From Chachezhania sediminis (lineage in GTDB: Bacteria; Pseudomonadota; Alphaproteobacteria; Rhodobacterales; Rhodobacteraceae), in assembly GCF_009765275.1 (NCBI RefSeq), contig NZ_VOPH01000002.1:866247-930246 (forward strand): DNA of 64,000 nt, written 5' to 3'. The notes beneath the pieces are model-generated. The model was given only the letters and a program-made list of their open reading frames with translations, did no database searches and was not told the DNA's origin. Position 1 is the first letter of the stretch, and every line of letters begins with the position of its first letter. Positions 56,215 to 64,000 of the stretch are shown in pieces. The translations under genes were made by a program, and so were the position numbers.

Positions 56215-56934
56215 TCAGGCGCCGGCCAGTTCCGCCAGGATTGCCCGCGCCGCTTCGCGCGGATCGGGGGCAGCATGGACGGGGCGGCCGACCACGATGT
56301 GATCTGCCCCGGCCCGGATCGCGGCCGCGGGTGTGGCCACACGTTTCTGGTCGCCCAGGTCGGAACCGGCGGGACGAACCCCCGGCGTGACGATCAGGCG
56401 TCCGGCGGATTCCGGTATGGCGCGGATGCGGGCCACTTCGTTGGGCGAGGCGATGACGCCGTCGGCCCCGGCTTCGAAGGCGCGTGCGGCGCGTTCCACC
56501 ACCAGGTCGTCAATCGCGCCGTCGCGGATCAGGCTGGCATCCAGGTCGGCCCGGTCGAGCGAGGTCAGGATCGTCACCGCCAGGATCTTCGTGCCGGACT
56601 TCGCGGCGCCTTCCTTGGCCGCGCGCACCACGTGGGGGTCGCCATGAACGGTCAGGAAGTCCAGATCGAACTGGGTCAGCCCGCGAACCGCGGCTTCGAC
56701 CGTGGCGCCGATGTCGAACAGTTTCATGTCCAGGAAGATGCGCTTGCCGTGTTCCATCTTCAGTTCGTTGGCCAGCGCCAGCCCGCCGCCGGTCAGCATG
56801 CCAAGGCCGATCTTGTAGAAGCTGACCGCGTCGCCCAGGCTTTCGGCCAGTTTCAGGCCGGCAACGGCATTGCCGACGTCCAGCGCCACGATCAGGCGGT
56901 CATCGGTTGCGGCGGAAAGTACAGTCTCGGTCAT
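56215..56934 (-). CDS. pyrF: Orotidine 5'-phosphate decarboxylase
   Basis: Last step of UMP synthesis. The 239-residue protein has the catalytic KLFLDMKLFDIGATVEA-type segment (IFLDMKLFDIGATVEAAV near residue 69-86), the LIVALDVGNAV start and the phosphate loop GVRPAG and VVGRPVHAA near residues 180 and 214. Start at 56932-56934 (MTETVLSAATDDRLIVALD). Confidence 0.95.
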   Translation of the reverse strand: MTETVLSAATDDRLIVALDVGNAVAGLKLAESLGDAVSFYKIGLGMLTGGGLALANELKMEHGKRIFLDMKLFDIGATVEAAVRGLTQFDLDFLTVHGDPHVVRAAKEGAAKSGTKILAVTILTSLDRADLDASLIRDGAIDDLVVERAARAFEAGADGVIASPNEVARIRAIPESAGRLIVTPGVRPAGSDLGDQKRVATPAAAIRAGADHIVVGRPVHAAPDPREAARAILAELAGA

Positions 56935-57044
56935 GGCGCGGATCCTTCGCTGTAGGGGGCGAACTGTACGCCCTCCTACATGGGGGATCGCCCCCCTGTC
57001 CATGTCCTCGTCGCCCGGGCGCTATGTGTTCGTAGCCACGAAGG

Positions 57045-57281
57045 CTACTTGACGATCAGCGTGTCCCGGCCGGACCGGATCTCGGGCATGTACTGCATCT
57101 GCCGCACGGCGTCCTGCAGAAGGCCCTGGCGCACGATCTCGGTCGGGGCGCCTTCGGACAGCGACGCGGTGCACAGCAGCCATGTCTCGCCATCCGGTCG
57201 GGCGACCTTTATGTCCGCGCGGTAGCTACCCTTGGACGCGCAATATGTGACGTTCGAGATTTCGGAACTGTTCACGATCAT
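57045..57281 (-). CDS. Small conserved hypothetical protein
   Basis: A 78-residue soluble protein, beta-rich at the front (NVTYCASKGSYRADIKVARP) with helical end (LLQDAVRQMQYMPEIRSGRD). Start at 57279-57281, AGAGGCA upstream; the frame extends to 57383 through the palindrome region but without a site. No family recognised. About 110 bases upstream of pyrF in the same direction. Confidence 0.65.
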   Translation of the reverse strand: MIVNSSEISNVTYCASKGSYRADIKVARPDGETWLLCTASLSEGAPTEIVRQGLLQDAVRQMQYMPEIRSGRDTLIVK

Positions 57282-57366
57282 AGGTTCACTGCCTCTGACA
57301 AACGCAACACGGATCGAACTGACCCGATGGAAGGGTCGCACGACTCTTGTCCGAAGCACAGAAAAA

Positions 57367-57403
57367 TTTGACCGATTGGACAAACTTTGTCCAATCGGTC
57401 AAA
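57367..57403. promoter_or_regulatory. 37-base perfect palindrome between clpB and its neighbour
   Basis: Arms TTTGACCGATTGGACAAA (57367-57384) and its exact complement (57386-57403) around a single C. A third GGACAAA half-site lies at 57416-57422 with TTTTCGTCC after it. AT-rich relative to its surroundings. It could be an operator for one or both divergent genes, or a leftward attenuator (AAAAA at 57362-57366 gives a T-run on the minus strand). The rest of 57282-57601 contains the clpB promoter. Confidence 0.8.
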
Positions 57404-57497
57404 CTTTGATCATTTGGACAAAATTTTCGTCCTTTCGTCAAGTCAGGCGACACCCGGGAAAATCGTTTCGAAGAGGGGCCGGCGGGGTCGTGGCGGA

Positions 57498-57526
57498 CTT
57501 GAATGCCGGCGGCGAACGCCCATCTT
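57498..57526 (+). promoter_or_regulatory. Heat-shock sigma-32-type promoter of clpB
   Basis: CTTGAA, a 15-base spacer and CCCATCTT, close to the sigma-32 consensus (CTTGAA-N13-17-CCCCATNT). It lies 76 bases before the clpB start, as expected for a heat-shock chaperone. Confidence 0.7.
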
Positions 57527-57601
57527 TGCCCCAAGGCCCGAACCACGGTGCGCTGCCAGTCAGGCACCGAATATTTCGGGTGCTGGTAAAGGAGTACAGG
57601 T

Positions 57602-60220
57602 ATGGACTTGAACAAGTTCACTGAACGTGCGCGCGGCTTCGTGCAGGCGGCGCAGACAATTGCGATCCGGGAAAACCATCAGCGGTTGGCCCCGGAACAT
57701 CTGCTGAAAGCGCTGATGGACGATGAACAGGGGCTGGCAAGCAACCTGATCACGCGTGCTGGCGGTCAACCCGCCCAGGTTGTCGAGGCGCTGGACGTCG
57801 CGATGACCAAGATTCCGCGCGTCAGCGGCGACAGCAGCCAGATCTATATGGACACCACCACCGCCAAGGTGCTGGACGAGGCCGAGAAGATTGCCTCGAA
57901 GGCCGGCGACAGCTTTGTCCCCGTCGAACGGGTGCTGATGGCGCTGTGCATGGTGAAGTCGGCCGCGAAGGACGCGCTGGATGCGGGCAAGGTGACCGCC
58001 CAGGCGCTGAACGCCGCGATCAACGACATCCGCAAGGGCCGGACCGCCGACAGTGCGACGGCCGAGGAAGGCTATGACGCCCTGAAGAAATATGCCCGCG
58101 ACCTGACCGAGGCTGCGGCCGAAGGCAAGATCGACCCGATCATCGGCCGCGACGACGAGATTCGCCGGTCGATGCAGGTCCTGTCGCGCCGGACCAAGAA
58201 CAACCCGGTGCTGATCGGTGAACCGGGCGTCGGCAAGACCGCCATCGCCGAGGGGCTGGCCCTGCGGATCGTGAACGGCGACGTGCCGGAAAGCCTGCGC
58301 AACAAGAAGCTCATGGCGCTGGACATGGGCGCGCTGATCGCCGGCGCGAAATACCGCGGGGAGTTCGAGGAACGGCTGAAATCCGTCCTGACCGAGGTCA
58401 CCGAGGCCGCGGGCGAGATCATCCTGTTCATCGACGAGATGCACACGCTGGTCGGTGCCGGCAAGTCGGATGGCGCGATGGACGCGGCCAACCTGATCAA
58501 GCCTGCGCTGGCCCGGGGCGAGCTTCACTGCGTGGGCGCCACCACGCTGGATGAATACCGCAAGTATGTAGAGAAGGACGCGGCCCTGGCCCGCCGGTTC
58601 CAGCCCGTGATGGTGCAGGAACCCACGGTCGAGGACACGATTTCCATCCTTCGCGGCATCAAGGAAAAGTACGAACTGCACCACGGCGTGCGGATCTCGG
58701 ACAGTGCGCTTGTGTCGGCGGCCACGCTGTCGCACCGCTATATCACCGACCGGTTCCTGCCGGACAAGGCCATCGACCTGGTGGACGAGGCCGCGTCGCG
58801 GCTGCGGATGGAGGTCGATTCCAAGCCGGAAGAACTGGACGCGCTGGATCGCCAGATCCTGCAGATGCAGATCGAGGCCGAGGCCCTGCGGGTCGAGGAC
58901 GATGCGGCGTCGAAGGACCGGCTGGAAAAGCTGGAACGCGAACTGGCGGACCTGCAGGAAGAAGCGGCGGAGCTGACGGCGCAATGGCAGGCGGAGCGTG
59001 ACAAGCTGGCATCGTCCCGCGACCTGAAGGAAAAGCTGGACCAGGCGCGCGCCGAGCTGGAAATCGCGAAGCGCGAAGGCAACCTGGCCCGCGCGGGCGA
59101 GCTGAGCTATGGCGTGATCCCCGCGCTGGAGAAGCTTCTGGTCGAAGCAGAGGAGCAGGAAGGCGAGGGCGCCATGGTCGAAGAGACCGTGCGGCCCGAG
59201 CAGATCGCCGAGGTGGTCGAACGCTGGACCGGTATCCCGACCTCGCGGATGCTGGAAGGCGAACGCGACAAGCTGCTGCGGATGGAAGAAGAGCTGCATG
59301 CGCGGGTGATCGGCCAGCATGCGGCGGTGACGGCCGTCGCCAATGCGGTCCGTCGGGCACGCGCAGGTCTGAACGACGAGGGGCGGCCGCTGGGTTCGTT
59401 CCTGTTCCTGGGGCCCACGGGTGTCGGCAAGACCGAGCTGACCAAGGCGGTGGCCAACTTCCTCTTTGACGACGACAACGCGATGGTCCGCATCGACATG
59501 TCGGAATTCATGGAGAAACACGCGGTCGCCCGTCTGATCGGTGCCCCCCCGGGCTATGTCGGATACGAGGAAGGCGGCGTCCTGACCGAAGCCGTGCGGC
59601 GCCGGCCCTATCAGGTCGTGCTGTTCGACGAGGTCGAGAAGGCGCATCCGGATGTCTTCAACGTCCTTCTGCAGGTGCTGGATGACGGCATGCTGACGGA
59701 CGGGCAGGGGCGGACGGTCGATTTCAAGCAGACGCTGATCGTGCTGACGTCGAACCTGGGCGCCCAGGCGCTGAGCCAGCTGCCCGAAGACGGCAATGTC
59801 GCCGAGGCGCGTCGCCACGTGATGGATGCGGTCCGGGCGCATTTCCGGCCCGAATTCCTGAACCGCCTGGACGAGACGATCATCTTCGATCGCCTTGGCC
59901 GGAAGGACATGGACGGCATCGTCAAGATCCAGATGAAACGTCTGGAGAAGCGGCTGGCAGATCGCAAGATCGTGCTGGACCTTGACGACAGCGCGCGGCA
60001 ATGGCTGGCGGACGAAGGGTACGACCCGGTCTTCGGGGCGCGGCCGCTGAAGCGGGTGATCCAGCGTGCGCTGCAGAACCCGCTGGCCGAGATGCTTCTG
60101 TCCGGCGACATCGTGGACGGGTCCACCGTCCCGGTCACGACCGGGCCCGACGGGCTGATCATCGGCGACCGGGTGTCGGTGTCCAACCGGCAGCCACCGG
60201 AGGATGCGGTCGTCCATTAA
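57602..60220 (+). CDS. clpB: Protein disaggregase ClpB
   Basis: Hexameric AAA+ disaggregase working with DnaK, 872 residues. An N-domain (1-150), first Walker A GEPGVGKT near 205, a coiled-coil M-domain near 410-530 (with [19 protein letters not shown]), second Walker A GPTGVGKT near 603 and sensor region SNLGAQ. ATP-binding and arginine-finger regions look intact. GGAG-type site AAGGAG precedes the ATG. Confidence 0.97.
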   Translation: MDLNKFTERARGFVQAAQTIAIRENHQRLAPEHLLKALMDDEQGLASNLITRAGGQPAQVVEALDVAMTKIPRVSGDSSQIYMDTTTAKVLDEAEKIASKAGDSFVPVERVLMALCMVKSAAKDALDAGKVTAQALNAAINDIRKGRTADSATAEEGYDALKKYARDLTEAAAEGKIDPIIGRDDEIRRSMQVLSRRTKNNPVLIGEPGVGKTAIAEGLALRIVNGDVPESLRNKKLMALDMGALIAGAKYRGEFEERLKSVLTEVTEAAGEIILFIDEMHTLVGAGKSDGAMDAANLIKPALARGELHCVGATTLDEYRKYVEKDAALARRFQPVMVQEPTVEDTISILRGIKEKYELHHGVRISDSALVSAATLSHRYITDRFLPDKAIDLVDEAASRLRMEVDSKPEELDALDRQILQMQIEAEALRVEDDAASKDRLEKLERELADLQEEAAELTAQWQAERDKLASSRDLKEKLDQARAELEIAKREGNLARAGELSYGVIPALEKLLVEAEEQEGEGAMVEETVRPEQIAEVVERWTGIPTSRMLEGERDKLLRMEEELHARVIGQHAAVTAVANAVRRARAGLNDEGRPLGSFLFLGPTGVGKTELTKAVANFLFDDDNAMVRIDMSEFMEKHAVARLIGAPPGYVGYEEGGVLTEAVRRRPYQVVLFDEVEKAHPDVFNVLLQVLDDGMLTDGQGRTVDFKQTLIVLTSNLGAQALSQLPEDGNVAEARRHVMDAVRAHFRPEFLNRLDETIIFDRLGRKDMDGIVKIQMKRLEKRLADRKIVLDLDDSARQWLADEGYDPVFGARPLKRVIQRALQNPLAEMLLSGDIVDGSTVPVTTGPDGLIIGDRVSVSNRQPPEDAVVH

Positions 60221-60249
60221 GGACGAACCGTTCCCAAAAGAACCGGAAT

Positions 60250-60338
60250 GCCGCTTTGAAGCGGCCTGGCCGGACCCGGGGCAGTTGCCGCGGGCCCGGC
60301 CAAGGCGATTTAAGTCGCCTTGCGCGGTCGCATGCGAC
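60250..60338. terminator. Row of four hairpins after clpB
   Basis: GCCGCTT-TG-AAGCGGC (60250-60265), an imperfect 36-base hairpin with TGGCCGG...CCGGCCA ends (60267-60302), CAAGGCGA-N6-TCGCCTTG (60301-60322) and GTCGCATGCGAC (60327-60338). Together they must stop or process the clpB transcript; none has a clear T-run. The rest of the 297-base gap to the next start holds no gene I can support. Confidence 0.6.
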
Positions 60339-60517
60339 GGGGACGAAGGCACCCCATCGGTACGGGGCGCCCGCGGCATGTCGCGTCCTTATTGGCCGAA
60401 CGCTCACTATTCCTGCAAATCCCCTCGGAACGGCTTGATCGGCGGGCATAACCCGCCCAATGTCGGCGTGCGGTCGGGACCTTTCCGTCCGGCCGGATAC
60501 CAAGTGTGGAGCCCTTC

Positions 60518-62035
60518 ATGCCCTCAATGCCGTTCGCCGAACACGCGCTTCTGATCATTGCCCTTGCCATCACGCTGGCGGTGGGTGTCGGCACCCTGGC
60601 GGCCATCATCCTGTTCCTGATCGACCGCTGGCAGACCGGCGATGCGATCCGGCGCAACTATCCGGTCATCGGGCGCTTCCGCTACCTGTTCAGCGGTCTT
60701 GGCGAATTCTTCCGGCAGTACTTCTTTGCCATGGACCGCGAGGAGATGCCGTTCAACCGCGCGCAGCGGAACTGGATCAGCCGCGCGGCAGAGGGACAGT
60801 CCAACACGTCGGCATTCGGGTCCACCCGAAGCCTGTCGATTCCGGGGACCACGATCTTCGTCAATTCGTTCTTCCCGCCGCTGGAACAGCAATATGCCAA
60901 GTCCAAGCCGCTGCTGATCGGCCCCGGCGCGCGGCATCCCTATCTGGCGCCGTCCTTCTTCAATATCTCGGGCATGAGCTATGGCGCCATTTCCAAGCCC
61001 GCGGTTCAGGCGCTGAGCCAGGGCGCGAAAGAGGCCGGGATCTGGATGAATACCGGCGAAGGGGCGCTGAGTTCCTATCACCTGGAGGGCGGTTGCGACA
61101 TCGTCTTCCAGATCGGCACCGCCAAATACGGCGTGCGGAACAAGGAAGGCCACCTGAGCGACGAGAAGCTGCGCGAAATCGCCGCCCATGACGTCGTCCG
61201 CATGTTCGAGATCAAGCTGAGCCAGGGCGCCAAGCCCGGCAAGGGCGGCATCCTTCCGGCCGAGAAGATCAGCGCCGAGATCGCCAAGATCCGCGGGATT
61301 GAACAGGGCCACGATTCCATGTCGCCCAACCGCCATTCCGAACTGAACACCTTCGACGATCTGCTGGACATGATCGAACATGTCCGCCAGGTCACCGGCA
61401 AGCCCACGGGGATCAAGATGGTCGTGGGGTCCGAAGTCTTCGTGCGCGAATTCTTCGAAACGATCGTCCAGCGGGGGGCCGACAGCGCGCCCGACTTCAT
61501 CACGCTGGACGGGGGCGAGGGCGGAACCGGTGCAGCACCCATGCCGCTGATGGATCTGGTGGGCATGTCGATCCGGGATTCGCTGCCGCTGGTGGTCAAC
61601 ATCCGCGACGAGAACGGGCTGAAGGAACGGATCCGCATCGTGGCCTCGGGCAAGCTGGTCAATCCCGGCGATGTCGCCTGGGCGCTGGCCGCCGGCGCCG
61701 ACTTCGTCACCTCGGCCCGGGGCTTCATGTTCTCGCTGGGCTGTATCCAGGCTTTGAAGTGCAACAAGAATACCTGTCCCACGGGCATCACCACCCATGA
61801 CAAGCGCCTGCAGAAGGGGCTGGTGGTGGAAAGCAAGCACGCCCGCGTGGCACGCTATGCCAAGGACCTCATCCACGAGGTCGAGACCATTGCCCATTCC
61901 GTCGGCGTGGCCGAACCGCGCCTGATGGGCCGGCGCCATGTCCGGATCGTGCAGTCCGACGGCCGGTCCGTCCCGTTCAGCCAGATCTATCCCAGCGTGA
62001 ATCCCACGATTGAAACGTCCATCTCTCAAACGTGA
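60518..62035 (+). CDS. FMN-binding glutamate synthase-family protein, membrane-anchored
   Basis: A 505-residue protein with an N-terminal membrane span (about residues 8-32) and a glutamate-synthase central/FMN domain: GMSYGAISKPAVQALSQGAK (20) near 149, LDGGEGGTGAAPMPLMD near 334 and the cluster CIQALKCNKNTCPTGI near 408-423 (three Cys for a 3Fe-4S cluster). It lacks the amidotransferase domain and small subunit of normal GOGAT. Start at 60518 with GGAG upstream. Its role is uncertain; family members are found widely. Confidence 0.85.
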   Translation: MPSMPFAEHALLIIALAITLAVGVGTLAAIILFLIDRWQTGDAIRRNYPVIGRFRYLFSGLGEFFRQYFFAMDREEMPFNRAQRNWISRAAEGQSNTSAFGSTRSLSIPGTTIFVNSFFPPLEQQYAKSKPLLIGPGARHPYLAPSFFNISGMSYGAISKPAVQALSQGAKEAGIWMNTGEGALSSYHLEGGCDIVFQIGTAKYGVRNKEGHLSDEKLREIAAHDVVRMFEIKLSQGAKPGKGGILPAEKISAEIAKIRGIEQGHDSMSPNRHSELNTFDDLLDMIEHVRQVTGKPTGIKMVVGSEVFVREFFETIVQRGADSAPDFITLDGGEGGTGAAPMPLMDLVGMSIRDSLPLVVNIRDENGLKERIRIVASGKLVNPGDVAWALAAGADFVTSARGFMFSLGCIQALKCNKNTCPTGITTHDKRLQKGLVVESKHARVARYAKDLIHEVETIAHSVGVAEPRLMGRRHVRIVQSDGRSVPFSQIYPSVNPTIETSISQT

Positions 62036-62104
62036 GAAGGCTTTTCTTTGTACAATCGCAAGGGCGGGCTACCTCTGGTACAGATAATGTAGGGAGCCCG
62101 CCCG

Positions 62105-63022
62105 ATGGCACGCCGCTGGACCAATGACCTGACCCGGAACGACGTCACGCCGGAAGCCGTCTTCCTGAACCGTCGCCGCCTGATTGCTGCAATGGCTGCG
62201 GGCACAGGGGCCGCCGCGCTGGGATCCATCGCCGGGCCGGCCCTGGCGGCCCAGGGCGACATGACGCCCAACACGCTGGAAGAGATCACCAGCTACAACA
62301 ATTTCTACGAATTCGGGACCGGCAAGGACGATCCCAGGGAATATGCCCACCTGATGACGACCAGCCCCTGGTCGGTCGAAATCGGCGGGCTGGTCGAACG
62401 CCCCGGCACCTATGCCTTCGACGATATCATGGCCAAGATGACGGTGGAGGAACGGATCTACCGTTTCCGCTGTGTCGAGGCCTGGTCGATGGTCATTCCC
62501 TGGAACGGCTTCGAACTGGCGGACCTTCTGAACATGGCGGGCGTGCAGGACGGCGCGAAATATGTGGCCTTCCAGACGCTGCTGCGCCGGGACGAGATGC
62601 CGGGCACCCGTTACCCGGTGCTCGACTGGCCCTATGTCGAAGGCCTGCGCCTGGACGAGGCGATGCATCCGCTGACGATCATGGCCACCGGCATCTATGA
62701 CAAACCCATCGCGAAACAGAACGGTGCACCGATGCGGCTGGTCGTGCCGTGGAAGTACGGCTTCAAGTCCATCAAGAGCATCGTCAGGATCACGCTGACC
62801 GCGGACGAACCGCCGACCAGCTGGAACAAGGCTAATGCCCGTGAATACGGCTTCTATTCGAACGTGAACCCCGAGGTCAGCCATCCGCGGTGGAGCCAGG
62901 CCAACGAACGCCGCATCGGCGGGGGCCTTTTCGCCCGCAGGCAACCGACCGAGATGTTCAACGGCTACGGGGCAGAGGTCGCTTCTCTCTATACGGGCAT
63001 GGACCTGGCCAAGAACTTCTGA
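62105..63022 (+). CDS. msrP: Protein-methionine-sulfoxide reductase catalytic subunit MsrP
   Basis: Periplasmic molybdopterin enzyme that repairs oxidised methionine. The 305-residue protein has a twin-arginine signal (NRRRLIAAMAAGTG near residue 22), the molybdenum-binding Cys123 in RFRCVEAWSM, and family motifs GAPMRLVVPWKYGFKSIKSI near 201. Followed after 3 bases by msrQ. Confidence 0.95.
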   Translation: MARRWTNDLTRNDVTPEAVFLNRRRLIAAMAAGTGAAALGSIAGPALAAQGDMTPNTLEEITSYNNFYEFGTGKDDPREYAHLMTTSPWSVEIGGLVERPGTYAFDDIMAKMTVEERIYRFRCVEAWSMVIPWNGFELADLLNMAGVQDGAKYVAFQTLLRRDEMPGTRYPVLDWPYVEGLRLDEAMHPLTIMATGIYDKPIAKQNGAPMRLVVPWKYGFKSIKSIVRITLTADEPPTSWNKANAREYGFYSNVNPEVSHPRWSQANERRIGGGLFARRQPTEMFNGYGAEVASLYTGMDLAKNF

Positions 63023-63025
63023 CCC

Positions 63026-63640
63026 ATGATCCAGGCACAGCGTATCAACACGGCGCTTCGGCGTCTGCCCATCTGGCCGCTCTATGTCCTTTGCGTTTTC
63101 TACATCGCGCAACTGTTCGGGCGTGGTGTCATGGGGCAGCTGGGGGTGGACCCGGTGAAGGCGATGGAACATGCGCTGGGGGAAAGTGCGCTCTGGATGC
63201 TGATCCTGACCCTGGCGGTCACGCCGCTGCGCCGGATGACCGGGATCACGCTGCTGCGGTTCCGCCGGGCCTTCGGCCTGATCACCTTCTTCCTGGCGCT
63301 GGCCCATTTCATCGTCTGGCTGGTGCTGGACGTGCAGATCCTGTCGCAGATCTGGGCCGACATCCTGAAGCGCCCCTATGTGACGGTGGGCTTCGCCTCT
63401 TTCCTGCTGCTGCTGCCGCTGGCCATCACGTCCAACACGATGTCCTTGCGCAAGATGGGGGCAGGGGCCTGGCAGCGGCTTCACAAGGTGATCTATCCTG
63501 CCGCTGTGCTGGCTGCGGTTCATTATGTGATGCTTGTGAAGGGTTTTCAGGTGGAGCCGCTGATTTATCTGGGAGCGATTCTGGGTCTTTTGGCTTTCCG
63601 GCTGCCGATACATCGGTGGCGGGTGTCTTTTTCGCGGTGA
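63026..63640 (+). CDS. msrQ: MsrQ heme-binding membrane subunit
   Basis: Six-span cytochrome of 204 residues that passes quinol electrons to MsrP. LYVLCVFYIAQLFGRGV near residue 14-31, RRMTGITLLRFRRAFGLITF (20) near 71, and His ligands in ALAHFIVWL near 91 and AVHYVMLVKGF near 166. Complete, and the stop lies in a 10-base repeat. Confidence 0.93.
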   Translation: MIQAQRINTALRRLPIWPLYVLCVFYIAQLFGRGVMGQLGVDPVKAMEHALGESALWMLILTLAVTPLRRMTGITLLRFRRAFGLITFFLALAHFIVWLVLDVQILSQIWADILKRPYVTVGFASFLLLLPLAITSNTMSLRKMGAGAWQRLHKVIYPAAVLAAVHYVMLVKGFQVEPLIYLGAILGLLAFRLPIHRWRVSFSR

Positions 63641-63689
63641 CTCGGGGTGACTCGGCCGACTCGGGCGGGGGGCATGTCACGTGACTCGG
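63636..63689. repeat. 10-base repeat across the msrQ stop
   Basis: GGTGACTCGG at 63636-63645 and 63646-63655, a degenerate third copy and GTGACTCGG at 63681-63689. TGA at 63638 (stop), 63648 and 63682 close all three frames. Confidence 0.85.
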
Positions 63690-63878
63690 TCGGTTTCGGG
63701 GGATAACCCTGTGGGTAAGGCGCGATGGTCGGTTGGCCTGCAGCCTGAGCGGTTGTTGCCGGAGGCCGCTTCTTCCCGTCCGCGCGCGCCTCACGCGGCC
63801 GTGTCTATCTCAACCTATTGATTCATATAGATTTCTTATATTTGCCAAAAAAAGTTCATGAATGCTTTGATTTCGGGC

Positions 63879-63907
63879 TTGCGGGTTGTTGGTGTGATCC
63901 GTAAATA
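63879..63907 (+). promoter_or_regulatory. Strong-looking promoter, possibly of an rRNA operon
   Basis: TTGCGG, 17 bases, TAAATA, followed by a GC-rich discriminator (GCCCCTC). Upstream 63806-63875 is markedly AT-rich (AT tracts, AAAAAAA). The 360 bases 63641-64000 hold this, the msrQ-stop repeat and no gene I can support. Confidence 0.6.
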
Positions 63908-64000
63908 GCCCCTCACCGGCGGCGCTGAGGCGCTGACGGGGCGGATCGGAGCGGATCCGGACGGGCGCCTGGGGCGCTGGGGCGGATGCCCTGGTGGACT

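Noticed and set aside
57367..57403. CIRCE-type heat-shock operator
   Set aside because: The sequence of the arms (GGACAAA core) does not match the CIRCE half-site TTAGCACTC, and the spacer is one base rather than nine.
57560..60379. 939-codon minus-strand frame opposite clpB
   Set aside because: An antisense shadow of the strongly conserved clpB gene; composition is unlike a real protein.

Overview
The window looks like a chromosomal segment from a high-GC alphaproteobacterium of the Rhodobacterales (Rhodobacteraceae/Roseobacter type). This rests on recognising gene families and gene orders (aat-accC-accB, GapR, DUF1127, MsrPQ, a ScfR/PccR-like regulator, branched-chain-type ABC transporters in several copies); no database search was run. 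There are no insertion sequences, phage genes, integrases or CRISPR arrays. Coding density and base composition look even, so this reads as ordinary chromosome rich in uptake systems.

Layout. 1-2.1 kb (minus): 5' end of aat, then accC and accB. 2.4-7.8 kb (minus): a complete five-gene branched-chain/amide-type ABC transporter. 8.0-12.9 kb (plus): a ScfR-like regulator, a lone receiver protein, a small membrane protein and a transporter-fused histidine kinase, probably an acetate/short-chain-acid sensing unit; then an isolated FliM/SpoA-domain protein. 14.5-16.3 kb (minus): sulfur module of a persulfide-dioxygenase-type hydrolase and two YeeE/YedE half-transporters. 16.5-19.3 kb: small conserved proteins including GapR, an unrecognised cytoplasmic protein and a YdcF-like protein. 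19.6-32.3 kb (plus): urease structural and accessory genes with three unusual insertions (a His-rich one-span protein, a GNAT, a DUF1127 protein), followed by the urea transporter urtABCDE. 32.5-34.6 kb: ethanolamine ammonia-lyase eutBC, facing a RidA-like gene. 35.3-45.2 kb (plus): an acid uptake and CoA-activation cluster in which a third ABC transporter is bracketed by two acyl-CoA-ligase-like genes and contains three small envelope proteins. 45.3-48.9 kb: a cytochrome P450 divergent from a MarR regulator, a nitronate monooxygenase and an enoyl-CoA hydratase, with twin operators between them. 49.0-51.9 kb: iron(III) ABC permease and binding protein, convergent and without an ATPase gene. 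52.2-57.3 kb: rpmJ, tRNA-Val, an N-formylglutamate-amidohydrolase-like gene, dinB, a NUDIX hydrolase, a DOPA-dioxygenase-like gene, pyrF and a small conserved gene. 57.6-63.6 kb: clpB with a heat-shock-type promoter, a single-subunit FMN glutamate-synthase-like protein, msrP and msrQ. The last 150 bases hold a strong-looking promoter with an AT-rich upstream tract, perhaps that of an rRNA operon lying beyond the window.

How the genes work together. The central theme is acquisition of organic nitrogen and carbon: urea uptake plus hydrolysis, ethanolamine cleavage to ammonia and acetaldehyde, and uptake of organic acids coupled to CoA activation and probable oxidation. Non-coding signals that stand out are a 37-base palindrome between clpB and its neighbour, paired 16-base MarR-type operators, a 22-base element shared by both iron-transport genes, and a recurrent pattern in which short tandem repeats straddle a stop codon and place TGA in several reading frames.
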